The notes below the pieces were generated by a model. That model did no database searches and was not told where the DNA came from. It saw nothing but the letters and a program-made list of their open reading frames with translations. Position numbers and translations under genes: made by a program. Below, piece after piece: positions 12,379 to 22,816 of a DNA stretch of 64,000 nucleotides (positions are counted from its first letter, which is position 1; each line of letters opens with the position of its first letter). Source of the stretch: Hydrangea macrophylla (lineage: Eukaryota; Streptophyta; Magnoliopsida; Cornales; Hydrangeaceae); contig CM066998.1 of assembly GCA_033977485.1 (NCBI GenBank), positions 26,847,501 to 26,911,500 on the forward strand. The letters run 5' to 3'.

Positions 12379-13289
12379 AAAATTGTTGTCAATATCAAGA
12401 TATAAAAAGTGTTCTTTACTTTTCAAAAGATTTGTAGTGTGAAAGCAAAGGTCGAACCCACAGGGATTGGTTAACTACAGTGACTTAACTTTAAAACCTA
12501 ACTTTAGTTAATTATGAAAACAGATTTTGATTTGATTTTAATTAAACTAATAACAATAAAACTAAATCTAAACTATGAAAGCAATTAAAGTTGTTTTAAT
12601 GAATGTTTAAGGGAACCTAGGATTGCAAATCCACCACTAGTTTCATAATAGGAATATTTATGAATTACTTTAGCCTATTAAGTTGGATGATAATGGGGAA
12701 TTGTAGCTACAAGCCCAATTCCTCCGACAAGAAGATAATCATGGTTCAAGCACCAACATAATCCATCTTCGGTTAGCACGAATTATCCCACACTAAACTA
12801 GGGTTGTGATCTAATCCGTCTAACCTAGGCATGGACTATTCGGATACTTGATAGCACAAATCAATAAAACACCATCACATGTAAACAATCTAAACAAGCA
12901 CAGCAAGAATAGATCGTTGAGCACATCATAGTCAAAATAGATCTAAGACAAGAATAAATTCTGAAAGTAATGATTTAATCACTAGAAGTATGATTTATTT
13001 ATAAAAATCCTCTAAACATGTGACTGTCATCCATACATAATAAAACTAAAATAAAAACATAAAATACTCTATATTACTCGACTAGGGCTTCATTGAAACC
13101 CTAGATCTAAGGTCTAGCTATCCATAGAAGTGGTAGATGGCAAGTAGTTGATGGAGGAGGCCATGGAAACCCTTGGTCTTCTTCTTCTTCTCCTTGCTTC
13201 CCTCCCTTTAATGGCTGGAAGTATGGTTGTAGAATGTGTGTATAATAGTTGCCAACAATGTATAACCTTTTAATTGTAATAAAATAGGG

Positions 13290-13297
13290 TATATATA
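13290..13297 (-). promoter_or_regulatory. Putative TATA box of AthN 5' LTR
   Basis: TATATATA lies in the middle of the LTR, about 420 bp from its start on the minus strand and downstream of the palindrome cluster. This is the expected place for the core promoter. It is conserved in the other LTR at 6151-6158. Confidence 0.55.
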
Positions 13298-13436
13298 GAT
13301 TTACAACAAGTTTTGGAAGCCTTCCTAACCCGAAACGAACTAAAACTGATGTAATTTACAGTCTAAACATCGTTCAGCAGTTTCGTTTGCACAGGAGTCT
13401 TCAGTATACTGAAATACGCAACTTTGATTTCTGTAC

Positions 13437-13541
13437 GGATCGCACGAGCGGACCGCGCGAGCGCGACATTTGGTACCTCGCGCTCGCGGATCGCGCGAGC
13501 GATATCTGGGTTTCTCGCGCGCGCGGCTCGCGCGAGCGACT
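13437..13541. repeat. CpG-palindrome cluster in AthN U3
   Basis: Seven or so tightly spaced words such as CGCGCGAGCG, CTCGCGCTCGCG and TCGCGCGCGCGG lie 140-250 bp upstream of the TATA box. The other LTR has a matching cluster at 6297-6402 with several single-base changes. Confidence 0.8.
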
Positions 13542-13725
13542 TAGCTTTTTCAGCTTCTTTCTTTGTGCTTTTTCATCCTGTGTAGCCTGGTTTAGGTGAT
13601 TTCTTCCAAATCCTGTCAAAAACTAGAAAACGAAATAAAAATATACAAAATTAGGATAAAAAGTACTAACAAATGTGAATTAAGGCGTATAAATAGGATT
13701 TGTTCTCTCCCGATCAGGATTCATG

Positions 13726-14677
13726 GTGGGAAACCTGAAATAGGAAATGAAAAGAAAAGACTAAATAAAACAGGACAAATAGGGTCAAAGAAGAAAAAAT
13801 TACTTTTGCATTAGTTCGATCGATCGAAGAATTTTCAATCGATTGAACATAGCTGCGTTCGATCGCTTGAGCCTAGTCCGATTGATCGAACACAACATTT
13901 GCACAGAGACAAGAAATAACGCAGGAATAAAACAAACAAGAAAAATCCTAAGCTACGATTACTGTAAAATGGTCTTAGAACCAATGGGGGGGCATCCCCT
14001 CATGCTTTGCAATGAAAATGGAGCTATGGGGTTCTCAGAACCTTACCGTGGTAATCACAAAGGAGAGGATGAGATGATGATGATTGTGATGGGGGCTCGT
14101 GATCTCTAATCGATATGTGTGACTGGGGAGGACTCAAATCACCCCAAGTTCTTTCTTTGAGCTTAAGCGCTTGAATGAGAGAGTGAAAGAGAAAAACTAA
14201 AGAAGATTGTGGGGGACACCTCGTTTAAATACAAGTCTCGATCGATCGAGAATGTTCGAACGATCGAACTCTCAATCGATTAAGACCTGCTAAATCGCTT
14301 GAGGATTGTACATATTCGATCGATCGAGAATGGTTCGATCGATCGAACCTGAGAATTCTAGGATCACTTGGAATGATAAATTGATGCACCCCCCAACTAA
14401 TAAAGATTGCTCTGGACATACAGGAAGTGATAAGAACAGTTCAATCACAGGACATGCAAGCTTGAAAAGATCATCATCATAATAGAAAATTGCAAATTTT
14501 ATAAATATAACTTCGTAATAGCATCCATTTTGCAAATCATAATCCCCAAATTGGCACTTAAGACCTTATTACATAGAAAACTAAAATTAAAAACAAAAAG
14601 TGGCAATTCTTTGTCCAACATTACACTTCAATTGAGAAAAGATGAATCAAACGACACGACACAACCGAAGTAAGTCC
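13726..14677 (-). other. AthA region between two-exon ORF and env-like ORF
   Basis: Non-coding. Contains GATCGATC-based palindromes (for example CGATCGATCGA near 13817, 14233, 14320 and 14337). On the minus strand CTATTTCAG followed by the env-like ATG (13723-13725) looks like a splice acceptor, consistent with a spliced env-like message. That reading is inference. Confidence 0.6.
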
Positions 14678-15387
14678 CTATTCTTTGAGCATGAAAAATT
14701 CATCTTTTGCAAATGCTTTGTGCTCCACCAAATCTTCATAGTTGGAGGCCAAAAGCAATAATTCATGATTCCAGAAAGATCTGAAAGCATCCAGAATATC
14801 ATCGACAGTGTCTGAATCCTCCAAAGAATTGATTGCACAGGCAAGAGGCGATCCGTATGGAGACATTGATAGAGGAGAATAATTTCTCAACTGTTTGCTC
14901 TCTTGTGGCAGAGTACCGGGAGACCCTATGTAAGGTCCAGGTCCATGAAACAGTTGGTACAAAAGGAACACCGACAAACCATTGTGAAACATAGTGATAA
15001 TCCTGGACAAAGGCAAACAAAAGAAAAACAAAAGAAAGAAGGTAAATAAAACAAATAAAAGAACTAATAGAAAGGAATAAATAAAACACGACAGAAAGAA
15101 AATGAAATGTGATAAAGCGTTAACCTCACTATTGGCGTGATAGAACCATGTGCACTAGCAGGTAGCGGGCATTGAAGCCGGAACAACAAATAGCTCATGT
15201 GCACATAATTACATAGAATCGATTCGATAACGATGAAGTAATCCACATATGTGAATACAGCGTTATGGCGTTCAGGCAGCACCCATGGTTCCCACATCGA
15301 GTCGTTCTCCCATTGTTCCAAGAGTGCATTATCCACTTCCCCAACGAAATACCCTTTTGGTTCTTCTTCCTCTTCTGGAAGATCCAT
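14678..15387 (-). CDS. Two-exon ORF of unknown function between AthA pol and env-like ORF
   Basis: I do not recognise this protein. Exon 1 (15387-15125) starts MDLPEEEEEPKG, acidic then hydrophobic. Exon 2 (15002-14678) continues in frame and ends DEFFMLKE. The 122 bp between them has GT at its start and a TTTGTCCAG acceptor, and joining the exons gives 588 nt, an exact multiple of three, with no stop across 195 residues. Open frame plus correct splice phase argue for a real or recently real gene. It may be a captured host gene fragment or an accessory ORF of this Athila family. An upstream exon is possible around 15400-15560, where a frame with SWADSEDQNP is visible but interrupted. Confidence 0.5.
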
Positions 15388-15663
15388 ATTTACAAAAGGG
15401 TTAATTTAGAGGAGGGCAGGATTGTAAGGGATATACTCAATGTGGGGTTTTGATCTTCCGAATCAGCCCATGAACCAATCGAAAACATAGATCGTGTACC
15501 ATCATGATTTCTCAATTTAAATAGCCTACGAGGGATAGATAATAAAGAATAGTGGGTTAAACGCAACGACAAATTCAAAAAGACAGAAATGAATAAAAAC
15601 AAACTAAGTGCAGCAAACGGAATAAATACAACAACAGTGTGAGAACACTCTTTAGTGTTTTTA

Positions 15664-16981
15664 AGTAGAGGAATAGCTGAGCTCATCCAGCTGGATGTGC
15701 TCAGCTTCTAGTTGGAAGTTCTCCAAGAATAGATTTAATCTTTGGTTGTTGACCTTGAAACTTTCGTTGTTCTTAGGATTTATAAGCTCAATGGCCCCGT
15801 GTAGGAAAACAAATTTAACAATGAACGGTCCTGTCCACTGGGAGCGGAGCTTCCCAGGAAATAGGTGAAGGCGGGAGTCATATAATAAGACATTTTGTCC
15901 TGGCTCGAATGAGTTACGAAAGATCGTTCTATCGTTGTGAGCCTTCAACCATTCCTTCTGTATTTTGGCATTGTCGTGTGCATCGCGACGTATTTCTTCC
16001 AGAGATGACCTCCCTCTTTAATATCAAAGTTCAATGAGCGTGTCACCCAATACGCTTTGTGCTCAATTTTGACAGGGAGGTGACATGCCTTTCCGTATAC
16101 TAGCCTGTACGGGGACATTCCCAGATTTGTCTTGTAAGCAATACGGTATGCCCATAGAGCATCGGTCAGCTTGTATGCCCAGTCTTTGCCCGTTAGTTTG
16201 TAGGTGGTAGGCTAAGGCAATTTTATGGTTAACCCCATACTTTTTAAGAAGTGATTCCAAGGGTCGATTGTAGAAGTGTTTTCCTTGGTCACTAATTAAT
16301 GCCTTTGGGGTTCCAAAATGCGAAAGAATATTCTCTTGTAAGAAAGAAATAATTGTTCTATGATCATTTTGCCTTGTTGGAATTGCCTCTACCCATTTCG
16401 AGATATACTCTATAGCAAGGAGTATATATTTGCAATTATTTGACTTCGAGAATGGGCCCATGAAATCTATGCCCCAATAATAAAAAATTTTGATTGTGAT
16501 TATGGGAGTCAAAGGCATAGAATTTCATTTTGAGATTGCACCTAGCTTTTGATAGCGTTGACACAATTTACAAAATTCGTGGGCATCCTTGAATATGGTT
16601 GGCCAATAGAAACTGCTATGTAGGATTTTTTGTGCGGTCTTTTGTGAAGCAAAGTAGGTACCACAAGCTTCGGAGTGGCATAAAGCTAAAATCATAGTTA
16701 TATCCTTATTGGGAACGCAACGTCGGATGACTTGATCGGCATAATACTTGAACAAGTACGGGTCATCGAAGAAGAAGTGTCGTGCGAAAGAGAGGAACCA
16801 TTTTTTTGTCATAATTTGACCAATAACTTGGGGTCTTTCCTGTAACTATATAGTTTACTATATCCATGTACCAGGGCAAACTGGAAACAGTCATCAGTTG
16901 CTCATCTGGGAATTCATCCTTAATCGGTATGGGTTCAGTGTTGTCAACAAACATTAACCGAGATAAATGGTCAGCGACCAC
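15664..16981 (-). pseudogene. AthA integrase
   Basis: Minus-strand fragments in order: the end of RNase H (MVADHLSRL); an HHCC-type N-terminal region with H...AHEFCKLCQRYQ; a catalytic core with WGIDFMGPF (first Asp), ALISDQGKHF (second Asp) and LQTNGQ near the Glu position; and a C-terminal barrel region with LRSQWTGPFIVKF. Frameshifts fall near 16525 and 16063 and stops between fragments, so it is inactive. It ends DELSYSST at the 15661-15663 stop. Confidence 0.85.
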
Positions 16982-19392
16982 ATTTTCTACTCCCTTTTTA
17001 TCCTTGATCGTGATATTGAATTCTTAGAGTAGGAGTATCCAACAGATAAGCCTTTGTTTCGCATCCTTCTTAGATAGGAGTTACTTGAGGGCCGAGTGGT
17101 CCGTAAAACAGATGATTGGGGAACTTATTAGATATTACCTGAATTTGTTCAGAGCGAGGACTATTTCCAGTAGCTCTTTTTCGGTAGTCGAATAATTCAT
17201 TTGAGCTTAGTTAAGTGTTCAACTGGCATAGTAGATTACATAAGGCTTATTATCCTTCCTCTGTCCTAGGACTGCACCAATAGCATAGTCACTAGCATCG
17301 CACATTAGTTCGAATGGCAAACCCTAGTCGGGCACCTGTATTATCGATGCGGAGGTAAGGTGTTCTTTTTGTGTGTCAAACGATGTTTGATAGCTTTCCA
17401 ACCACTCAAATGGTGCATCTTTAATGAGCAATTGACAGAGTGGTCGGGATATTGCACTAAAGTTTTGGATGAAGCGACGATAAAATCCCGCGTGCCCCCA
17501 AAAAAGATCAGATGTCTTTGACTGTACGGGGTACTGGTAGGTTCGAGATTATATCAATTTTTGCTTTATCTCCTTGGATACCTTTATCAGAAATAATGTG
17601 GCTGAGGATAATTCCCTTGGTCACCATGAAGTGACACTTTTCCGAGTTTAGTACCAGGTGTTTGTCCCCGCATCTAGCTAATACACGTTCAAGGTTTTCC
17701 AGACAGTTTTTAAAACTATGGCCAAACACAAAAAATCATCCATAAAGACTTCGAGTATCTGTTTGACCATATCGCTAAAAATACTTAACATGCACCGCTG
17801 AAATGTAGCAGGTGCATTGTATAAACCGAAAGGCATAGGACGGTAAGCGAAAGTATCGAACGGACATGTGAAAGTTGTTTTCTCTTGATCTTCAGGAGCA
17901 ATTTCAATTTGGTTATACCCACTGTATCTGTCCAGAAAGTAATAGTACTTATGACCCGCCACTCGTTCTAGCATTTGATTCATGAATGGTAATGGGAAGT
18001 GGTCTTTCCGAGTCACAGTATTCAGTTTTTGGTAATCCATACACATTCGCCATCTAGTGGGGATATGTGTTGGTACAATTCGCCGTCTTTATTTGGGATT
18101 ACCGTTATACCCGCCTTTTTGGGCACCACTTGGGTTGGGCTAACCCAAGGGCTATCAGAAATAGGATATATAATCCCAACATCTAATAGTTTTAGAACTT
18201 CCCTTTTAACTACTTCTTGCATGTTGGGATTCAGACGCCTTTGCATTTGTCAGGAAGGTTTAGCGTCTTCCTGCAGATATATTTTATGGGTGCAAACAGA
18301 CGGACTTATGCCTTTAAGGTCGGCAATAGTCCATCCTAATGCTCCCTTATGTTGTTTCAACATTTTGACTAACTTATCCTCTTGTTTAGAATTTAACGTA
18401 GATGAGATTATGACAAGATAAGTCTTTTCAATCCCTAGGAAAGTGTATTTGAGCTCTTTTGGGAGCTCCTTTAATTCCAAATCGGGAAACTGAAAGTTGG
18501 AAGGCATGACTATTTTTGTTTTGGGAGGCAGTGGTTCATATGGTGCTATCCACATACATTCAGCTTTATCCTCCTCTTTCGTTTCCATCATCAGGCAAGT
18601 TAGATTTAGGTCGCCGTCCAATGGGATAGAGTTTTTAGGTTGGTAGATGGCATCAAATTATGCCACTACTACCTTCAAAGGATCTTTATAATCGACCAAA
18701 TCAGCCTCATCTTCAATGACCATTTCGATGTAGATAACTTCCTCCTCATCCTCGTATTCTTCAGGTCAGGGATTTGAAAAGATTTTGACATTTAAAGTCA
18801 TGTTCCTGAATACGAAGGTCATTATGCCACTTCTTATTTTTATTGTGGCATCAATTGTGTTGAGGAATGGGCATCTGAATATCACCGGGATTTGTGCATA
18901 TGGATTAGACACAGGTTCAGTGTCTAAGATCACGAAATCAACCGGGAAGATAAATGATTCTATTTGAACGAGGACGTCCTCTAGTATTCCTCTAGGGTAT
19001 TTGACTGACCTATCTGCCAGTTATAGTGCAACTCGGGTAGGTTTGAGTTCACCTAAGCCTAGTTGTTTGTAAACTGAATATGGCAGTAGGTTTACTCTTG
19101 CTCCTAAATCGAGGAGTGCGTTGTCTATTCTTTGATTCCTAATTCGACATGAGATAGTGGGAGTACCAGGATCTTTAAGTTTCAGAGGCAACTCATTTTG
19201 AATGATTGTGCTTGCTTGGCAAGCGACATAAGTGTGTTTCTTCACACTTTGCCTCCTTTTGACCGTACATAAGTCTTTGAGATACTTAGCGTAGGCCGGT
19301 ACTTGTTTAATAACATCAAGGAGTGGAAGGTTTATTTGGACTTGTTTAAACAATTCCAAGAACTCCTGATTCTTTGCCTCATTTTTGGGCAT
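16982..19392 (-). pseudogene. AthA protease, reverse transcriptase and RNase H
   Basis: Begins with a QINLPLLDVIKQVPAYAKYL block like that of AthN. Protease follows with LLDLGARVNLLP (Asp motif). A linker leads to RT: VGIIYPISDSPWVSPTQ, MCMDYQKLNTVTRKDHFPLP, TFQRCM and an intact FMDD near 17740. RNase H is only weakly readable at 17000-17480 because of stops and indels. Enzymatically dead as it stands. Confidence 0.8.
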
Positions 19393-19399
19393 TTTGGTA

Positions 19400-21000
19400 A
19401 TTCGTCGTTAACGGGCTCCTTTCCGGGCCTTCTCTCAACTTTTTCCACTTCTTTAGTAGCTTCATCATTTATTTCTAATGGTTAATTATTAGTGGATGGC
19501 TCCTCTTCTTAAATTGAAGGTTCATTTTTATTTACCACTTTATCCTCGTCGTACTCTTCAGGAGTAGAGAGGGGAATGGTTTGCCCTATAATCTTGCCGC
19601 TTCTCAGAGTAGTCACGGCTTTTGCATGTTCTTGATAATTGGGACCATTATTGTATCCCTTAGGGTTTTGAAGTGGTTAGGCAGGAAATGTTCCACTCGA
19701 CCCCTCTTATCGTGCATCCATTCTCTCTAACGTCGTCGATATTTTACTCATCATTTGAATTAATTATTGTGTCAAAAGTGGATCTTCTTTTTGCACCTTT
19801 TTGTGTGGTGGCATATACATATTTCACTGTTGATTATTAGAGGGTTGAGCTTAGTTGTAGTTGTTTGATCTATTTTGATTGAATGGTTAGGACTGTCTAT
19901 TGTATTGCCCTTGATATTGATTATTGTTGTTGTAGGGCTGTTGTTGTTGATATTGATTTTGGGTCCCAGGGTCATTTTTCCAATCAAAATCGGGGTGATT
20001 CCATCGATTGTTATTATTTTGAAAGTTATTGTTGTAATAGGAATTACCCAGCCCCCTATACCCTTGCATGGCATTCATTTCCATGGGGGCTTGCTCTTGA
20101 AAGTATAGCACATTAGGACAATATTGAATAGTATGTCCCAACATGTTGCATGTGCCGCATGGTTCTTTAGGCAAAACCTACCTAGAACTCGCTCCTTTAA
20201 TTCCTAACTCCTCCACTTTATTTGCTAGTTCTTCATATTTTATCATTAGGCGATCTTTGCTTGTTAGCTGATATATACTTTTCTCCTCTACACCTGATAT
20301 CTGAGAGCGGGAGACGTCTTCAGAACTAGACCATTCGTGAGCATATTTGGCTAACCACTTGAAATGGGCTTCTGTCTCTTCGGTGTTTTTGCGAAGAAAT
20401 GGGCCTGAGCTCATGGTTTTAATTAGTTTCTTTGTTTCACCATTAAGTCATTCGTAAAAGAAGCTGATGGTTCGCCATTTCTCGTACCCGTGATGTGGGC
20501 ATGAGAGAAGCAAATCCTTGAAACGTTCCCAAGTTTGAGTGAAGGTTTCATTGCTCTTTTGTTTGTAGGAATTAATTTGACGTTTAAGTTCAGTGGTCAT
20601 GCGAGGTAGAAAGAATTTCTTTAAAAACGCAGTGTTCATCGCATGCCAGATGAAAATCAAATTTGGCTTGAGAATGAGTAGCCACGCTTTTGCTTTATCC
20701 TTTAAGGTGTAGGGAAATAGCATTAGGCGTGTCACATCTATAGGACAATTCTGCAAAAATGTTTTGCAAACATCCTCGAAATCTTTGACATGTAAATATG
20801 CCTTTTCGCTCTCCATTCCGTGGAAGGTTGGAAGGAGGTGAATCATTCTGTTATGAAATTGGAATTCGCCCGCATGGGGATGGAATGAGAATACAAGAAG
20901 GCGTAGGTGCGTGGTTGGGGTGCATAAGATTGCCCAAAGGACATAACTACTCGTCAAGCACAACCGCATTCTCACCATTTTTTCTTTGATTATCAGCCAT
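19400..21000 (-). pseudogene. AthA gag
   Basis: ATG at 20998-21000. Capsid-type region with FHGMESEKAYLHVKDFEDVC, then AMNTAFLKKFFLPRMT and CPHHGYEKW, typical of Ty3/gypsy gag. A knuckle CGTCNMLGHTIQYCP lies near 20150, with an Asn/Gln-rich tail to about 19840. Stops (for example after NAVVLDE near 20950, after SFFYE near 20448, and near 20177) interrupt the frame. Confidence 0.8.
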
Positions 21001-21203
21001 GGAATCGGTAGGTATAGCTAGAGGATTAATAGAACTAGAGGAATCAGATGAGTAGAATAGATTTCTGCGAATTCCTTCAATGGAATTATCGGACATGAAA
21101 GGGAAGAAATCCTAAAAGGTTTTAAACTAAAGATGAAAGAGAAAAAGGAAAATAGAAAGAGGTAAAGATAAATCGAGGTAATGTAAGCATTAGCTAGTTG
21201 CCT

Positions 21204-21221
21204 TCCCCGACAACAGCGCCA
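21204..21221 (-). other. AthA primer binding site (Asp type, two changes)
   Basis: The minus strand reads TGGCGCTGTTGTCGGGGA: the AthN site with two C-to-T changes. It lies six bases from the LTR at 21228. Confidence 0.8.
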
Positions 21222-21897
21222 AATACTTGGCACGAGAATAATTTGTGTGCGCTTGTGTGCTATACCCAAGTGTAGGTAGATGTGCAAGTAGTAATCTGGT
21301 TAAGACCAGGTCAATCCCACAGGGAAGGTTGGAAACTAAGTACCTAGATTAGACTCTAAAAAGAAAATAAAAAACAATGTTTAAGGAAAGTGTAGAACAC
21401 GGAGTTCCACGATTATCAACTACTAAAAATAAAGCAACTAAATTAACTTAAACTAATGATTAACTAATTAACTAAAATAATAGTTTAAAATCGTGTTTTT
21501 ACTTAATAAAAAGGGAAGTGTTGGGATCACACGAATCCACAGCGACCTAGCCATCTACTGTGCAGTTGCATTAAAGTTCAATGGAGAACATCTTCTATAG
21601 TATTCTGTATTTCTCTTAGAATAAAGAATCCATATCCCTTTCATGACCGGGACTATATCATCACAGTTAATTTGAAACACGTGAAAGCAGTTTAAAATGA
21701 TAGTTAAGACTCGCACCTACAATGGTGTTAGCATTGAAGGTGGTTTGCAAAAGATATTGAAGAAAAATGCTTTAAGGCCTTAAGTTCAGAGACTGTTTTG
21801 AAAAACTGAGCATTTGGGGACAGTTTGACAACAAATCTCTAAAGCAGAAAGTCTAGGAATACTGCATAAGATATTCTCAAGAATCAGAGAGTTCAAT

Positions 21898-22592
21898 CGA
21901 TCGACGCGCTTTCGATCGATCGAACCTCATCACCTCTCAATTGATCGAACTGTATTCGATCGCTTGACTGTACCCTGGTACGATCGATCGAACTAACTTC
22001 GATCGATCAAACACAGGTCTCAAACTGGTGCATGGTAGAGGCTAGAGATCACTGTTTTATCATGATCTCCCAACCCTAAGACTACTCAGACATGGTCTGG
22101 AGTGTCTTAGATTCATTTTTTAACGTAAATATTCATTAAGGCTTTGTTTTATCACTACGTGCAAGCAAAACTATGATTCTAACAGATTATAACTAATGAA
22201 ACTACTGAAAGAGTGTAAATAACACAATATAACAGAACCTGAAACATTATATTAAGATCAAACTTGCAGAAAATCCAAGAAATAAGCAATATCAAACTTG
22301 AGACCTACAAAACCAATGTAAAACTCTCTAACTCTTTATATAAACTGATAAAAAATAAAGTGGGCGTCCTTTTGGACGTAAACAAAATGAATATATATAC
22401 TAAAACCTAGAGCTAGGGTTAAAAACTCCATCTCTGCTATGTGCGTGTAAGTTATGATAAAAGCCATGTTCAATCGATCGAACATCACTCGATCGATTGA
22501 ACTTCTGGAATCTTCAAGCGCTTGAACAACCTTCGATCGATCAAACCCTCGATCGCTTGAGGGGTCTTCGATCGCTCAAACTACACTTTTCA
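21898..22592. repeat. GATCGATC palindrome clusters in the Athila LTR
   Basis: Two groups (21898-22012 and 22469-22584) of words such as TTCGATCGATCGAA, CAATCGATCGA and the variant TCGATCGCTTGA. The second group lies 130-250 bp upstream of the TATA box on the minus strand; the first lies downstream of it. Confidence 0.8.
22334..22342 (-). promoter_or_regulatory. Putative TATA box of the 21228-22800 LTR
   Basis: TATATAAAG on the minus strand, about 460 bp from the LTR start. Position and sequence suit a pol II core promoter. Confidence 0.55.
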
Positions 22593-22800
22593 TCTTTGAA
22601 TTGTTTTTCTTATAATCTAGTTTTCCTTTTATCCTGTTATTGATTCCTGCACCCAGCAAAACAGTAATCTACACAGATAACAGCTCAAAATAGCACAACT
22701 TATCAAAGATTAGTCATATTGTATAAAAACTTACAAATTTACAAGGGAGTTGTAGACTAAATCAGTGTATTTCTTTATTTTAGCGCGGTTGTATTTTACA

Positions 22801-22816
22801 AATACCCCCGCTTGTC
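22801..22816 (-). other. Putative PPT of AthB
   Basis: On the minus strand GACAAGCGGGGGTATT directly precedes the TGTAAAATAC LTR start, matching the layout of the AthN PPT. Confidence 0.55.

Larger units (their letters stand above)
5242..13716 (-). mobile_element. AthN: gag-protease-only Athila-like retrotransposon
   Basis: Two nearly identical LTRs (5242-6576 and 12384-13716) bracket a minus-strand internal region. That region has a perfect Asp-type primer site, a gag-protease reading frame, a 2.6 kb untranslated tail and a G-rich PPT. RT, RNase H and integrase are absent: the frame closes at 9185 and runs straight into the post-pol conserved hairpin. It is a deletion derivative that would need RT and integrase from a partner such as AthA or AthB. 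The close similarity of its LTRs makes it one of the younger insertions here. Confidence 0.9.
12384..13716 (-). repeat. AthN 5' LTR
   Basis: Functional promoter copy of the LTR. On the minus strand it runs from TGATCGGG to GACAACA. Its last bases before the PBS (AATT) differ from the ATCA ending of the 3' LTR. In order it holds a U3 with CpG palindromes, a TATA box, and the CCCACAGGGA block near U5. Confidence 0.9.
13717..22800 (-). mobile_element. AthA: Athila-like retrotransposon (continues at 4237-5241)
   Basis: Minus-strand order: LTR (21228-22800), Asp-type PBS, gag, protease, RT/RNase H, integrase, a two-exon ORF, then an env-like ORF cut by AthN. RT words such as KDHFPLPF and the FMDD motif with TFQRCM upstream are Athila-type. 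Many frames are broken by stops and indels. The 3' LTR is not in the window; it may have lain beyond 4237, where Tek1 now sits. Confidence 0.8.
21228..22800 (-). repeat. Athila LTR between AthB (PPT side) and AthA (PBS side)
   Basis: Minus-strand TGTAAAATAC to CTCGTGCCA, 1,573 bp. It has CCCACAGGGA about 95 bases from the U5 end as in AthN, a TATA box, and two clusters of GATCGATC palindromes. A primer site flanks one side and a G-rich PPT-like tract the other, so the same LTR could be the 5' LTR of AthA and the 3' LTR of AthB. No second copy exists in the window. Confidence 0.7.

Noticed and set aside
14380..14395. G-rich tract TTGGGGGGTGCATC as PPT and LTR start of AthA
   Set aside because: The sequence after it (TGCATCAATTTATC) has no match at the start of the 21228-22800 LTR, and an env-like ORF still lies downstream.
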